Of a DNA stretch of 64,000 nt, positions 1 through 9,356 are shown piece after piece. A program made the position numbers and the translations under genes. Within the stretch, counting starts at the first letter, position 1; each line of letters starts with the position of its first letter. Source of the stretch: Anabaena sp. PCC 7108 (GTDB taxonomy: Bacteria; Cyanobacteriota; Cyanobacteriia; Cyanobacteriales; Nostocaceae). The notes beneath the pieces are model-generated. The model searched no databases, had not been told where the DNA came from, and worked only from the letters and a program-made list of their open reading frames with translations. Location: positions 5,537,356-5,601,355 of the forward strand of contig NZ_KB235896.1 of assembly GCF_000332135.1 (NCBI RefSeq), read 5' to 3'.

Positions 1-598
1 GAAGTAATAATTTGCTATATTCCTCCGTTTGTGAATTTAGCAGATTATCAATAATTCTGGATAATTCATCATCTAAATTTCCAAATTTTGCCCTCAACAA
101 ATTTTCCAAAACTAAACGCTGTCCTTGCTGTACACCTTCTTGTACAGCCTCAGCCCTTGCTTTTTGATAAGCCTCTGTTAACATCATAATTAACTCCTGG
201 TCATCTTCTGTTAATATTTCCTGAGTTTGCACACTCACACGCCAACTAAAAACCAGTTCTAGAATATTGTGCCGCAACGGGTTTTCCGGTGGTAGTGCAA
301 CCAATTCTTTCACCGCTTCTTGTTGAACCTTCCCTCTTCCTAACAACCTACATAAAAGCGTTTCATCAGTGACAGGTAACTGGTTAATTGCCACTATCGC
401 CGTTTTGAAAGCATCAGGCAGAAAAAATACCCCTGGTAGCCAATTATCTAAATCTAGTTTAGCTCCAAAACTCTCCAGTAAACCAGTAGAAGCAGAAGGA
501 GCGAAAACCCATAAACTTGGTAAATTACCCTCTGGTAAAGAAGTATTTTCCCGTTTGGCTACTAATGCCTTAAGAATAATTAAATTTTTTGAATTATA
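1..598 (-). pseudogene. 3' part of a DUF4351-like (Rpn/'flagellar assembly protein H'-type) cyanobacterial protein, truncated
   Basis: Reading the minus strand, an open frame runs from just after an in-frame TAA at 599-601 out of the left window edge. It encodes a conserved stretch with LPSLWVFAPSAS, LLESFGAKLD, NWLPGVFFLPD and AIVAINQLPVT, then LPPENPLRHN and a glutamine-rich QEGVQQGQR segment. This order resembles a large cyanobacterial family usually annotated as DUF4351/Rpn-like or, misleadingly, flagellar assembly protein H. The N-terminal nuclease-like half expected upstream is missing: no ATG lies near the break and the toxin-antitoxin pair begins at 642. I infer a 5'-truncated remnant. 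The C-terminal end lies outside the window. Such proteins are thought to be mobile-element-linked nucleases, but nothing catalytic is visible in this fragment. Confidence 0.55.
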
Positions 599-641
599 TT
601 ACAATAGTTATTATGTATAGCCAACTTAATCAAAATTTACT

Positions 642-908
642 ATGAGCATTAGTCTCACACCTAAGCAAGAACGCTTTATTGAAACAAAGCTGCAAACTGG
701 GAAATACCATTCTGTAGAAGAAGTTCTAGAAATCGCTCTCAAGTTGCTAGATGAGTATGATCGTTCTGAGACAGAATGGGTTGAGGAAGTGCGTGAAAAA
801 ATTGATGCTGCTATTGCAATTTCAGAACACACAGCACCTATTGACGGTGAAACATTTGTAAATCAAATTTTAGATCGTTTTCAGCAACAGCGACAGGGAC
901 AAAAATGA
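642..908 (+). CDS. parD: ParD-like ribbon-helix-helix antitoxin
   Basis: An 88-residue acidic protein. Its N-terminus (SISLTPKQERFIETKLQTGKY) predicts a short beta strand followed by two helices, as in ParD/CC2985-type ribbon-helix-helix antitoxins. The C-terminal half (about residues 45-88) is charged and probably wraps around the toxin. The stop overlaps the start of the downstream toxin by 4 bases (ATGA at 905-908), the usual translational coupling of type II toxin-antitoxin operons. Family knowledge: the dimer would bind the promoter just upstream and repress the operon, and the toxin would act as co-repressor. The upstream region is AT-rich; I could not pick out a clear operator. The identification rests on size, N-terminal pattern and the ParE-like partner. 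Confidence 0.8.
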   Translation: MSISLTPKQERFIETKLQTGKYHSVEEVLEIALKLLDEYDRSETEWVEEVREKIDAAIAISEHTAPIDGETFVNQILDRFQQQRQGQK

Positions 909-1210
909 ATCGTTACGTTATTAATATTCTCGCTAGTCGTGATCTGAGCGAAATTGCTGAATACTTTTCACAAAATAACCTAGAAGCAGGTGAAAAATTT
1001 TTCCAGGAATTTAACCGTAAATGTCAACAATTAATTTCCTTTCCAAATAGTGGTAAAAGCTACTCAGAAATACATGCTGATTTGCGAGGATTACTCCTTG
1101 AAGGCTATATAATTTTTTATAGAGTCTTAGATGTGGATGATGGAATTGAAATTTTGCGGGTAGTAAGTGGTCGTCGTAATCTTCCCTCTGTTTTTGATGA
1201 TTCTCAATAG
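905..1210 (+). CDS. parE: ParE/RelE-family toxin
   Basis: A 101-residue protein with the RelE/ParE barrel pattern: an N-terminal strand (YVINILASRDLSEIAEYF), a helical pair, a central FPNSGKSYSEI segment, then LRGLLLEGYIIFYRV and a C-terminal strand EILRVVSGRRN. The sequence fits ParE-type gyrase inhibitors better than RelE, because the Leu-rich LRGL-EGYIIFYRV segment and a partner of ParD type are present. It overlaps the antitoxin gene by 4 bases and should be co-transcribed. The pair may stabilise the conjugative region that follows, as toxin-antitoxin modules often sit beside mobile DNA; that role is inferred. Confidence 0.8.
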   Translation: MNRYVINILASRDLSEIAEYFSQNNLEAGEKFFQEFNRKCQQLISFPNSGKSYSEIHADLRGLLLEGYIIFYRVLDVDDGIEILRVVSGRRNLPSVFDDSQ

Positions 1211-1467
1211 AATAAATAGGATAAATTTTACCAGACCGTGAGCTACACTAACGCATTTCTGATGTAGAGTGCATAATTCAGCAACGCTAAATTTATTATA
1301 TCAATTGATAGATGTTGTCATAAATTTTATACCAATGTTTTAGAAATAAGTGTTGAAAAAAAGTAGACACAATCTTATATCTGCAATTACGAAATTTGAT
1401 AGCTGACTCAGAGAAGCAGGATAGTAGAAAATGATGCTTATTCGTAAGTAATTATAAAGATTGAGAC

Positions 1468-2073
1468 ATGAGAATACACAATAGTCCTGATTGCAGTAAT
1501 TACCAAATTCCCAAGCAACAGGCAATTGAAGTTTATCCAATAGCATCCCAACGTCGCCCAGTTGATAAAAAAAGTTCAATTTTCTTATTGGTAGCAGCAG
1601 CAACAGCATTAGTGCTGGCAAATACATCCATTAATCACCTGCTGATGTCTGTTTTAATCTTGCTGACTGCCATCATCGCAGCATTTCCCAAATTAGCAAA
1701 TAAATTGCTGACCAAATTTGAAAAATTGCAACGCCGTTGGGGGATCAACTTTTATGCCATTTTAGTTGGCATTATCTGTATAATTTTAACTTTTGATTTC
1801 ACCACAACATCAGCTAATGCCCAATTTTTTAATGGCGCACAAACATGGATGACAGGAGCTTTTGCAGGTATTCCTGCCACTGCTGTTACACTATTTTTTA
1901 ATGTTCTAAGAGCATTGTTTTTGTTGTATCTTGGTATTTCACTGGTGAGAATTGTCAATGCTGCCAGAAATGATGAAGATTGGCAGAATTTAGCGAGAAC
2001 TCCTTTAATCATCAGTGTTACTATTGTAGTTGGGGATATTCTCACTGGTTTGATTACTGGTAATGCGGCTTAA
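1468..2073 (+). CDS. VirB2/TrbC-like pilin candidate (membrane protein)
   Basis: A 201-residue protein with hydrophobic segments at about residues 33-62, 90-111, 127-152 and 173-196. A signal-peptidase-like site (TSANAQFF) lies near residue 118; the part beyond it is roughly 85 residues with two membrane helices separated by a short charged loop (NAARNDEDW). That is the layout of VirB2/TrbC pilins, which are processed after a long leader and stored in the inner membrane. Position supports this: it is the first gene of a cluster that continues with VirB3-, VirB4-, VirB6-, VirB8- and VirB10-like genes. Sequence similarity to named pilins is not obvious by eye, so the assignment is an inference from topology and context. 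The leader, with two hydrophobic stretches, is longer than usual. Confidence 0.45.
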   Translation: MRIHNSPDCSNYQIPKQQAIEVYPIASQRRPVDKKSSIFLLVAAATALVLANTSINHLLMSVLILLTAIIAAFPKLANKLLTKFEKLQRRWGINFYAILVGIICIILTFDFTTTSANAQFFNGAQTWMTGAFAGIPATAVTLFFNVLRALFLLYLGISLVRIVNAARNDEDWQNLARTPLIISVTIVVGDILTGLITGNAA

Positions 2074-2384
2074 ATAGCTCAGAGAAAGAGGGGTTGAACT
2101 CTTTCTTAAAGAGTAGCTTTTAGAGATTTACAGCAGATTTCAGATAAGTGAGGTACAGAATCTAAGTTAAAAGCCAGACAATAAGACAGTTTTAATTTTG
2201 ACTCCTGATCCTTGAATTTTTCTGCATAACGAGCGCTCGTTTCTCAACAACTTCTATCACTCTTGGATAAATTAACTATTTTTCGACAATACAACGGACA
2301 AAATTTCAGCTTTTCTCTCAGTCTGATAATAGCAGTTTAGGTTAAATTTACATCTTCAAAAACCTCAGATAACTAATAGAGATA
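2074..2384 (+). other. Intergenic region with a perfect 14-bp palindrome
   Basis: A gap of 311 bases between the pilin-like and VirB3-like genes. At 2228-2241 there is a perfect palindrome, AACGAGCGCTCGTT, in otherwise AT-rich DNA, about 145 bases ahead of the VirB3-like start. It could be a regulator site for the transfer operon. No ORF, clear promoter boxes or terminator were recognised in the rest. Confidence 0.4.
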
Positions 2385-2723
2385 ATGAAGCGCAAAGAAT
2401 TTAGAACAGTCAATCGAATTTTGGGGGAACAGCCGAGAATTGGACCATTTCCAGCAGATCAAGTTTTTCCTTGGACAGCTATTGCACTGATTACATACTT
2501 AATCTGCAAACAAAGTCTTCAAGCTTCTTGGTTAGTGACTGGATTAGTTATCGCTTGGGGGTGGGGAACTTGGTGGACTCTTACCAGTAATAAAACCTGG
2601 TTATCAAAGTTTCTCACAGTACCCAGAGTTACTAGAGGATATAAACGCTTTTATTCCCTGATTCAAGAACCAAAAATACTAACATCAACAGCAAAACAGA
2701 TGGTCGTGCCAAATTCCAAATAG
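2385..2723 (+). CDS. VirB3-like inner-membrane protein
   Basis: A 112-residue protein with a soluble N-terminus (RTVNRILGEQPRIGPFPADQVFPW), two closely spaced hydrophobic segments at about residues 29-45 and 48-63 rich in Trp, and a basic C-terminus. VirB3/TraL proteins of type IV secretion systems are about this size, carry a hydrophobic hairpin and are encoded directly before or fused to VirB4. Here the VirB4-type ATPase follows after about 150 bases. It would help anchor VirB4 at the inner membrane. The call rests on topology and gene order; no diagnostic motif was seen. Confidence 0.55.
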   Translation: MKRKEFRTVNRILGEQPRIGPFPADQVFPWTAIALITYLICKQSLQASWLVTGLVIAWGWGTWWTLTSNKTWLSKFLTVPRVTRGYKRFYSLIQEPKILTSTAKQMVVPNSK

Positions 2724-2870
2724 TGCTAACCATAGGTTAGGTAAAAAATCAAAAGTCGTTGCTCCCGATGCGGGGTAAGTTAGAATCTGAAACTATCGAA
2801 ATTTCGAGGCTTGCATCCTTTTTAAATTGGTCAAAGTCAGAAAAAACTACATTATTTGAGTACCGAAATC

Positions 2871-5744
2871 ATGGCAATGAATTCTTCAGCGAAAGGGAAA
2901 ATATCTAAAGATAAGGTAGGAAATAAAAATATCTCTGCCCAAGAGATTTCTGTAGCCAAACGCCTGACTCCTTTTGAAGACTTAACCCATATTGCAGCAA
3001 TCACTAATATCTCCATAGCCGGCAGAAAAGATGTTGGAGCAATTATCCTCAAGCGTAAAGACGATATCCAAATTAAATTCTGCTTTGATTGCCAAGGTAT
3101 CCACTCCTCACTGCCAGAAAGTCAAATTTTACCAATTTTTGCAGGTATAGAAGCAGGACTGAAAGAAATACCTTATGGTGAAACTTTAACCTTTCATCTG
3201 GGTTCATTTACCGATGACCATAACCGTCAACAGGAACTAAAAGCATTAGAAGAAAATTGTCGCAGTAATGAACTGATGCTATTAATTCGGTCAGAAAGGT
3301 TACGAATTAGAGATTTAACAAATCAAGGCAGTCGCAAAAACAAATTTTTGAGAATTTACTGTACCTACACTGTTGCTGAAAATATTGAAACAGCGGACTT
3401 TGTAGAGAAATTCATTCTCCAAGCTAAAGAAAGTTGGCATAAATTTACTGGACAAATTCACGAAGTGCGACATCAACGTATTGAATCAATTCTCAAAAAT
3501 AGCTTTACATCTGGCTTTCAGCTATGGGAACAAACCCTGAATAATAAAATGGGGTTGAATATCAAACCCTTGGGTTCTCAGGAACTGTGGGGAGTAATTT
3601 GGGGACAATTTAATACCAGCAACCCTCCAAATATTCCGCACTTGCTGACTTTGGATGATGATGGATTGCGGGAAGAACAAAACAGCGACTTCCATATCCG
3701 TCACTTAATTTTAGAAAGAGAAGCATCAGTTCCTTTTTTGGATAGAGCTTGGGTAAATTTACAAGACCATTATATCGGGGCATTAACATTCACAGAAAAA
3801 CCAATTGGTTGGGTGGATGAATATGCTCAATTGCGCTATTTGTGGGAACTAATTGCTAGAGATAAGGTTTCTGATACAGAAATCATTTGTCAATTAACAA
3901 GAGCTAATGAGGGATTAGCTAAAACAGCACTGCAACGTCTGACTAAGCAATCTATCGTTTCCTCTGCCATGTCTGCTGATAAAAACAGTGTGGATGTAAA
4001 AGCCAATTTGAACATGGAAGAAGCGATCGCTGCACAAGAAACCATTTATAAAGGTGCAGTGCCGATTAATACCGCCGTAGTCTTTCTGGTACACCGTCCC
4101 TCACGTCAAAAACTAGATGAAGCTTGCCGTTATGTTTCTAGCTGTTTTCTCCGTCCGGCTGTTGTGGTACGAGAAATGGAATATGCCTGGAAAGTATGGT
4201 TACAATGTTTACCGATTGTTTGGCAAAACTTGCTAACTAAACCATTTAATCGCCGGTTGCCTTATTTTAGCAGTGAAGTCCCCGGACTAATGCCAGTAAT
4301 TAAAACTGCAACTGGAGATAAAACAGGGTTTGAATTAATTGCTGATGAAGGTGGTACTCCTATTCATTTAGATTTATACAACCACCACAAGAATTTAGCA
4401 GTATTTGGGACAACTCGTGCTGGTAAATCGGTATTAGTAGCTGGTTTACTTACCCCGGCTTTAGCTCAAGATATTCCCGTTGTTGCCCTTGATTATCCCA
4501 AGCCAGATGGTAGTAGCACTTTTACTGATTATACTAATTTTATGGGGGAAGATGGGGCATATTTTGATATTAGTCGTGAGACAAATAACCTGTTTGAATT
4601 ACCAGATTTGAGGGGGTTAGAAGCAGAGTTAAGAAAAGAGCGATTAACAGATTTTAAAGATTTTCTTAAATCTACAATCATCACAATGGTCATAGGTACT
4701 AATTCTGTTGGTGTTGATGCTACGATGGTGAGTAATATTGAAAGTATCATCACCTTAGCAATTGAAACTTTCTTTGCCGATGATGACATCAAATTACGCT
4801 ATAAATTGGCATTAGAAAAAGGTTTAGGGACGGAAGAATGGAATGATACACCGACACTCAATGACTTCTATAACTATTGCTCTCCAGGTTATATTAAACT
4901 AGATTCAATTGCTAGTAATAGTGAGGAGCAATTAAAAGCACTAGACCAAATTAGGTTGCGATTAAAATTTTGGCTCAACAGTAGAGTTGGTCAATCTATT
5001 AGCAAACCCTCCAGTTTTCGTACTGATGCTAAGTTGTTAGTATTTGCATTGCGTTCTCTTTCTTCTGAGGCAGATGCAGCTATTTTATCATTAAGTGCTT
5101 ATGCTGCGGCTTTGCGTCGCGCTCTGAGTTCTAAGGCTTCAATTTTCTTTTTAGATGAAGCACCAATATTGTTTCAATTTGAAGCAATTGCGGAATTAAT
5201 TGGTAGATTATGTGCTAATGGTGCTAAAGCTGGAATTCGTGTAATTTTATCAGCACAAGAGCCAGATACTATCTATCAAAGTAAATCATCTGCCAAAATC
5301 TTTGCTAACCTGACAACTCGGCTGATTGGTCGGATTCAAAGTAGTGCGATAGAGTCATTTATCAAATATTTTCAATATCCAACAGATATTATTTCTCGTA
5401 ATAGTACCGAGTCATTCTTTCCCAAGAAGGAAAGTATTTATTCACAATGGCTATTAGATGATAATGGGAAATTTACATTCTGCCGTTATTATCCTGCTTA
5501 TTGCCTTTTAGCTGCTGTTGCTAATAATCCCCAAGAACAGGAACTCAGAACATTATATCTCAGGAAATATAAAGATGATCCTATTACGGGAATAGTCAGA
5601 TTTTCTGAAGTGTACATCAAAATGATTAGAGGTGAAGAACTTACTGAGGAGGCTAATGAAATTTTAGAAGAGGTGAAACTGAAATCAAAACAAATTCATA
5701 TTTCAGAAACTAAGTCTGATAAACCATTGAAAATAGTGGCATAA
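2871..5744 (+). CDS. virB4: VirB4/TraC-family conjugation ATPase
   Basis: A protein of about 957 residues. The upstream TTG at 2856 keeps the frame, but ATG codons at 2871 and 2877 are more likely starts. The C-terminal half holds a P-loop NTPase: Walker A GTTRAGKS near residue 515 followed by ALDYPKPDGS, Walker B FFLDEAP near residue 760, and a sensor segment LSAQEPDTI near residue 795. The N-terminal half has the mixed alpha/beta character of VirB4 (TraC) proteins. VirB4 ATPases power pilus assembly and substrate transfer at the inner membrane as hexamers, working with VirB3, VirB6, VirB8 and VirB10, all of which have candidates nearby. Length is somewhat above the usual 800-850 residues. 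The gene is intact and no frameshift was seen. Confidence 0.9.
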   Translation: MAMNSSAKGKISKDKVGNKNISAQEISVAKRLTPFEDLTHIAAITNISIAGRKDVGAIILKRKDDIQIKFCFDCQGIHSSLPESQILPIFAGIEAGLKEIPYGETLTFHLGSFTDDHNRQQELKALEENCRSNELMLLIRSERLRIRDLTNQGSRKNKFLRIYCTYTVAENIETADFVEKFILQAKESWHKFTGQIHEVRHQRIESILKNSFTSGFQLWEQTLNNKMGLNIKPLGSQELWGVIWGQFNTSNPPNIPHLLTLDDDGLREEQNSDFHIRHLILEREASVPFLDRAWVNLQDHYIGALTFTEKPIGWVDEYAQLRYLWELIARDKVSDTEIICQLTRANEGLAKTALQRLTKQSIVSSAMSADKNSVDVKANLNMEEAIAAQETIYKGAVPINTAVVFLVHRPSRQKLDEACRYVSSCFLRPAVVVREMEYAWKVWLQCLPIVWQNLLTKPFNRRLPYFSSEVPGLMPVIKTATGDKTGFELIADEGGTPIHLDLYNHHKNLAVFGTTRAGKSVLVAGLLTPALAQDIPVVALDYPKPDGSSTFTDYTNFMGEDGAYFDISRETNNLFELPDLRGLEAELRKERLTDFKDFLKSTIITMVIGTNSVGVDATMVSNIESIITLAIETFFADDDIKLRYKLALEKGLGTEEWNDTPTLNDFYNYCSPGYIKLDSIASNSEEQLKALDQIRLRLKFWLNSRVGQSISKPSSFRTDAKLLVFALRSLSSEADAAILSLSAYAAALRRALSSKASIFFLDEAPILFQFEAIAELIGRLCANGAKAGIRVILSAQEPDTIYQSKSSAKIFANLTTRLIGRIQSSAIESFIKYFQYPTDIISRNSTESFFPKKESIYSQWLLDDNGKFTFCRYYPAYCLLAAVANNPQEQELRTLYLRKYKDDPITGIVRFSEVYIKMIRGEELTEEANEILEEVKLKSKQIHISETKSDKPLKIVA

Positions 5745-6383
5745 AGGAAATTTATACCTCATAAAGAAATGGTATTAGGACTTACGCACAAGTCAATTAG
5801 GAACGTATCCCTTCCCTTACGGAAGTCGATAGCTTGCGTGGCGACGCAGGAGCCATAGACATACCACGGAGGCACAGAGGACACGGAGAAATTAGGGTTT
5901 AATACCAAATTAATATGAAGATGCATAGAACGAAATATCAAGAATAATTGACCGCAGATAAACGCAGATAAACGCAGATAAAGATGGGTCAATCAATGGA
6001 TTTCAGGATTTTGTTCAGCCTCACATAAAATTGGTATATAGCCTTTCTTAGGCTAGTGGGTTACATCTCTTTTTATCTCTTTCTGTTCCCTCCCCATGAC
6101 TTACATCACGCTACGCTATCACTGATAAGTTCTCAAATCAAATAGGATTGCTATAAGTAATCAACTGATTTTTCTGTTTCCTTTTTCAATAAGTGAATTT
6201 AATTTTGTCCGACTACTTATAGGAATGTGATTGTAATAATCACTCTACTTTAAAAACCATACCATCTTTCGTTATTTTTGGTGTTGTGAATTATGCTAAT
6301 ACAATTTTTTAATTATTAAAACACAAGGTCTAATATTCTAGGCATATCATTCATTTATTAAATTACTCAACAGGTGAAATATC
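5745..6383 (+). other. Repeat-rich intergenic region
   Basis: A gap of 639 bases without a credible gene. It contains a GGACTTACGCA motif near 5775 (also seen in the element at 25145), an ACGGAGGCACAGAGGACACGG stretch near 5866, a tandem repeat at 5953-5982 and a CAAATAGGATTGCTATA motif near 6139 that recurs at 14192. These are dispersed short repeats of the kind found in Nostocales. The region before 6384 is very AT-rich and may hold the promoter for the VirB5-like gene. Confidence 0.6.
5953..5982 (+). repeat. Short tandem repeat, three copies of CGCAGATAAA
   Basis: Three perfect adjacent copies of the 10-base unit CGCAGATAAA lie between the VirB4 and VirB5-like genes. Short tandem repeats of this sort are scattered between genes in filamentous cyanobacteria; no function is known to me. 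Confidence 0.85.
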
Positions 6384-7142
6384 ATGAAAAGTAACAAGAA
6401 AAAGTTAATTTCAACTGCTATTGTATCAGGTTTTATATTAGCAGCAATAACTGTACCAAGTAATGCCTTTGCCATTGACTTGGGAGGAGAACTTGACAAC
6501 TTCTTCAATCAAACGTTTGGATACATAAACGGCTATTTTAACGAGGTAGCTAATCAACTAAAAGAAGAAGTAGATAAAAGTTGGGGAAATCTCCAAAAAG
6601 ATGCTCAAGCAGCAATTGAAGAATCTAAGGGAAATATGGGGATACCAGACCCTACAGCAGCTAGTCAAAAATTAGCTGATAAGTTGCAAGAAAAAGGAGG
6701 AATAGCAGCAGAAAGTAGCACTATTATTGGTGCGGTGGAAGCCGGGAAACAACTAGAAAGAGATAGTACCCGCGCTACGGTAGCTAGTGTTTTAGGGAAA
6801 GAAGGACAGCAGCGGACTCAATCTGAAATTGATGCTACCAACAAAACTGTTGGACAAGCACAGCAGTTAGCTGAAGATGCTCAAAATATGGATGCTTCAC
6901 AAGATGTCCTCAAAGCGATCGCTGCTCAAAATTCTCAAATTGTCTCCATGTTAGGACAGGTACGTACTGATGGTTTACAAGCACGACATGATGCCCAACA
7001 AACTAACCTCATGCTCAATCAAATTGCTGAAAGTCAATCAGAACAAAATCGAGCTAGAAGAGTTTTATCTACTGGTATGACTAGTCAATATTTAGAGTTA
7101 ACTGGTTGGAGTAGATTAGACCCTGCTTATGTCAATAAGTAG
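6384..7142 (+). CDS. Secreted coiled-coil protein, VirB5/TrbJ-like candidate
   Basis: A 252-residue protein with a clear signal peptide: a basic start (MKSNKKK), a hydrophobic core and a cleavage-like site PSNAFA-ID near residue 31. The mature part is almost entirely helical and polar, with heptad-like runs between about residues 60 and 225 and a final TGWSRLDPAYVN segment. Secreted helical proteins of this size at this place in a type IV secretion cluster are usually VirB5/TrbJ, the minor pilus component or a pilus-tip adhesin. No diagnostic motif is visible, so the function is inferred from topology and from its position between VirB4 and VirB6-like genes. It stands in its own transcription unit, with about 640 bases upstream and 250 downstream. 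Confidence 0.5.
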   Translation: MKSNKKKLISTAIVSGFILAAITVPSNAFAIDLGGELDNFFNQTFGYINGYFNEVANQLKEEVDKSWGNLQKDAQAAIEESKGNMGIPDPTAASQKLADKLQEKGGIAAESSTIIGAVEAGKQLERDSTRATVASVLGKEGQQRTQSEIDATNKTVGQAQQLAEDAQNMDASQDVLKAIAAQNSQIVSMLGQVRTDGLQARHDAQQTNLMLNQIAESQSEQNRARRVLSTGMTSQYLELTGWSRLDPAYVNK

Positions 7143-7391
7143 CCATCATGAACTGCGTACACCAGGAGGGATGAAAATAGATTTTCAAATCAGGTTGAAA
7201 TTGACACTCTCAGGTCTAAAGACATTTTGATTAACTCTCAATACGGTTCGATTAACTAAAAATCCCAATTTTTCAAATCATGAACAATTGATTATTACAT
7301 TCCTTTGTTGAGAACAATGTCAATCATTAACCTTATCCAAACTGTATTGGATTAACTCTTTTTTCACTTCTATTCTACCAGGAATAACATT

Positions 7392-8534
7392 ATGCTTGGT
7401 CAAACAATACTAGCAGCAAATAACTTCGGTGCAGGAGATTTAATCGAAAATGCGTCTGCTGGTGCCAGCTTGGTAGCAGAAGGTTTTAATGATCTATGGC
7501 AACAAACTCTTACAGGTGGACTATATGCTTCGCTGTGTAAAGTTGGAGTATTATTTGCAGTTGCTACCCTCACATTATTCATGGTGCAATGGGGTAAGCA
7601 AATGATTAATGACGAAGAACAAAGGGCATTTAGTGAATTAATTTGGCCTTTAATTGTCACTGTTCTTCTTGCTAATAATGGTTCTCTACTAGCGAATAGC
7701 ACTTTGGCATTGAGGGAATATATTAACAGTGTCAATAACTATATATTAGAGTACACCGCAGCCGATGCTGATTTGAGATCCGCTTACCAACAAGCACTAG
7801 GACAAGCGGCATTAGAAACAGCCGTAGGTAATGCTATTCAAGAATGTCGTTCTTCTCAATTATCAAATGAAGAAGAAATACAGTGTCTCAAACAAGCAAA
7901 AGCCGATTTAGAAGCTAAATTTCCTGACATTTTTAAAGATGCAGAAGGTGGTAGCTATTTAGGAGCAGCAGGTAGTTGGGTAACTCAAGGTTTGGACAAA
8001 ATCAACCAAGCAGCTTCGGAAGCTGAAGGTGATGGTTTAGTGGGAAGTATTACCAGTAAATTGTCTGCGGCTTCTAGTGCGGCAATTGGTGCAGTTGTTA
8101 CCACTTTTATTACCAGTTTATTATTAGCACTAAATAATGCTTACCAATGGGGATTAGAACTAGCATTACTTCTAACTGCATTGATAGCTCCTTTGGCAGT
8201 TGGAGGTTCTTTAATGCCAATTGGTAATAAAGCAATTTTTGGTTGGTTAACAGGGTTTTTTACTGTTGGTCTTGCTAAACTTTCTTTCAATATTATTTTA
8301 GGTTTAGCTGGACAATTAATTGCTACAGCCAAAGCTAGTCAACCGATGATTTTTTTGGCATTTATTGGTTTAGTTGCCCCATTTTTAGCTACAGGAATTG
8401 CTGCTGGAGGTGGTCTAGCAGTGCTAACTCAGCTTAATAATGGCGCTCAATGGTTAGCTAGTGGTGCTATCTCAGCAGGTAATATTGCTCTTTCTGCCAG
8501 TGTGTCACGAATAACAGCGATGATTCGCAAATAA
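7392..8534 (+). CDS. VirB6/TrbL-like polytopic membrane protein
   Basis: A 380-residue integral membrane protein. Hydrophobic segments lie at about residues 50-68, 85-100, 228-246, 252-272, 284-305, 318-340 and 345-360, with a long soluble loop at about 115-215. VirB6/TrbL proteins have several membrane spans and a large central loop and form part of the inner-membrane channel. The gene sits directly before the VirB8-like gene (39 bases apart) in an otherwise canonical transfer cluster. Individual residues are too variable to assign by eye, so the call depends on topology and order. Confidence 0.6.
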   Translation: MLGQTILAANNFGAGDLIENASAGASLVAEGFNDLWQQTLTGGLYASLCKVGVLFAVATLTLFMVQWGKQMINDEEQRAFSELIWPLIVTVLLANNGSLLANSTLALREYINSVNNYILEYTAADADLRSAYQQALGQAALETAVGNAIQECRSSQLSNEEEIQCLKQAKADLEAKFPDIFKDAEGGSYLGAAGSWVTQGLDKINQAASEAEGDGLVGSITSKLSAASSAAIGAVVTTFITSLLLALNNAYQWGLELALLLTALIAPLAVGGSLMPIGNKAIFGWLTGFFTVGLAKLSFNIILGLAGQLIATAKASQPMIFLAFIGLVAPFLATGIAAGGGLAVLTQLNNGAQWLASGAISAGNIALSASVSRITAMIRK

Positions 8535-8573
8535 AAAGTTTATCAATCAGAACTTTATCAATTTTGAGAAATT

Positions 8574-9356
8574 ATGCTAAATCACACTAAATCCAAAGTT
8601 CCTAAAAGGGAAGCATTACAGTTTTTAAGTTCTGGACAATCGGTATCTAATCCCATTGCTATTGTTGCTATCATCTCGCTAATTTTTAGTTCTTTATCCT
8701 TCCTATTACAAATGCTCAATTATGGTGCAACTTCAACTTTAGCTCGTAAAGAACCACCATCTTTAGTCCAGATTGCTGATGGGAATACAATCAATGTGAA
8801 AGCACTCGAACCTGATGACCGTTCAGCAGAAGTGATTAAAAAATTTGTGGTTGATACCTTAGTAAAATTGTTCAATTGGGATGGATTAATCAAATCAACT
8901 AAAAATGGAGAAATTATTACTCAACAAGATAATGGCACTAATATAAAAGTTACAAAAGGGACTGCAAGAGTTACTACAAAAGCTTGGGAAGCTGCTTTTG
9001 CATTAAGTGAAGAACAAGACTTTCGAGCCAGTTTTCTGAAAAGATTAGCAGAACTCACACCACCAAGTGTCTTTCAAGGTGGTTTACAAAGTTCTCTAGT
9101 ACCAAGATATGTTAGTGAACCACGCAAGATAGGTAAAGGAAAATGGCAAGTAGATGTGATTGCTACTTTGGTGACTTTTAGTAAGGAGGATAATGCTGGT
9201 AATGGAATAGCTTTTAATAAAACTGTGACAGTTCAAGCTATACAAAGTCCTCAAAAACCTCCAGAAACAACAGAGATTGCTCAGAAAATTTATTCGGTTC
9301 GCAGGTCAGGTTTAGAAATTATTGAAATCACAGATTTAAATTTAGGTAAGAACTGA
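8574..9356 (+). CDS. VirB8-like bitopic membrane protein
   Basis: A 260-residue protein with one membrane helix at about residues 27-47 (IAIVAIISLIFSSLSFLL) and a periplasmic domain of roughly 200 residues. That is the layout of VirB8/TraE assembly factors, which nucleate the channel at the inner membrane through a fold resembling nuclear transport factor 2. The segment GKWQVDVIATLVTFS followed by FNKTVTVQAI near residues 185-220 resembles the strand-rich C-terminal sheet of that fold. It follows the VirB6-like gene closely and precedes VirB10 after a 600-base gap. Confidence is moderate because no strict motif exists in this family. Confidence 0.55.
   Translation: MLNHTKSKVPKREALQFLSSGQSVSNPIAIVAIISLIFSSLSFLLQMLNYGATSTLARKEPPSLVQIADGNTINVKALEPDDRSAEVIKKFVVDTLVKLFNWDGLIKSTKNGEIITQQDNGTNIKVTKGTARVTTKAWEAAFALSEEQDFRASFLKRLAELTPPSVFQGGLQSSLVPRYVSEPRKIGKGKWQVDVIATLVTFSKEDNAGNGIAFNKTVTVQAIQSPQKPPETTEIAQKIYSVRRSGLEIIEITDLNLGKN

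Noticed and set aside
5953-5982. Possible CRISPR or iteron array
   Set aside because: Three direct 10-base copies with no spacers; no cas or replication gene nearby.
5759-5992. 77-codon minus-strand frame
   Set aside because: Covers the tandem CGCAGATAAA repeat and other repeats, so it is not a gene.
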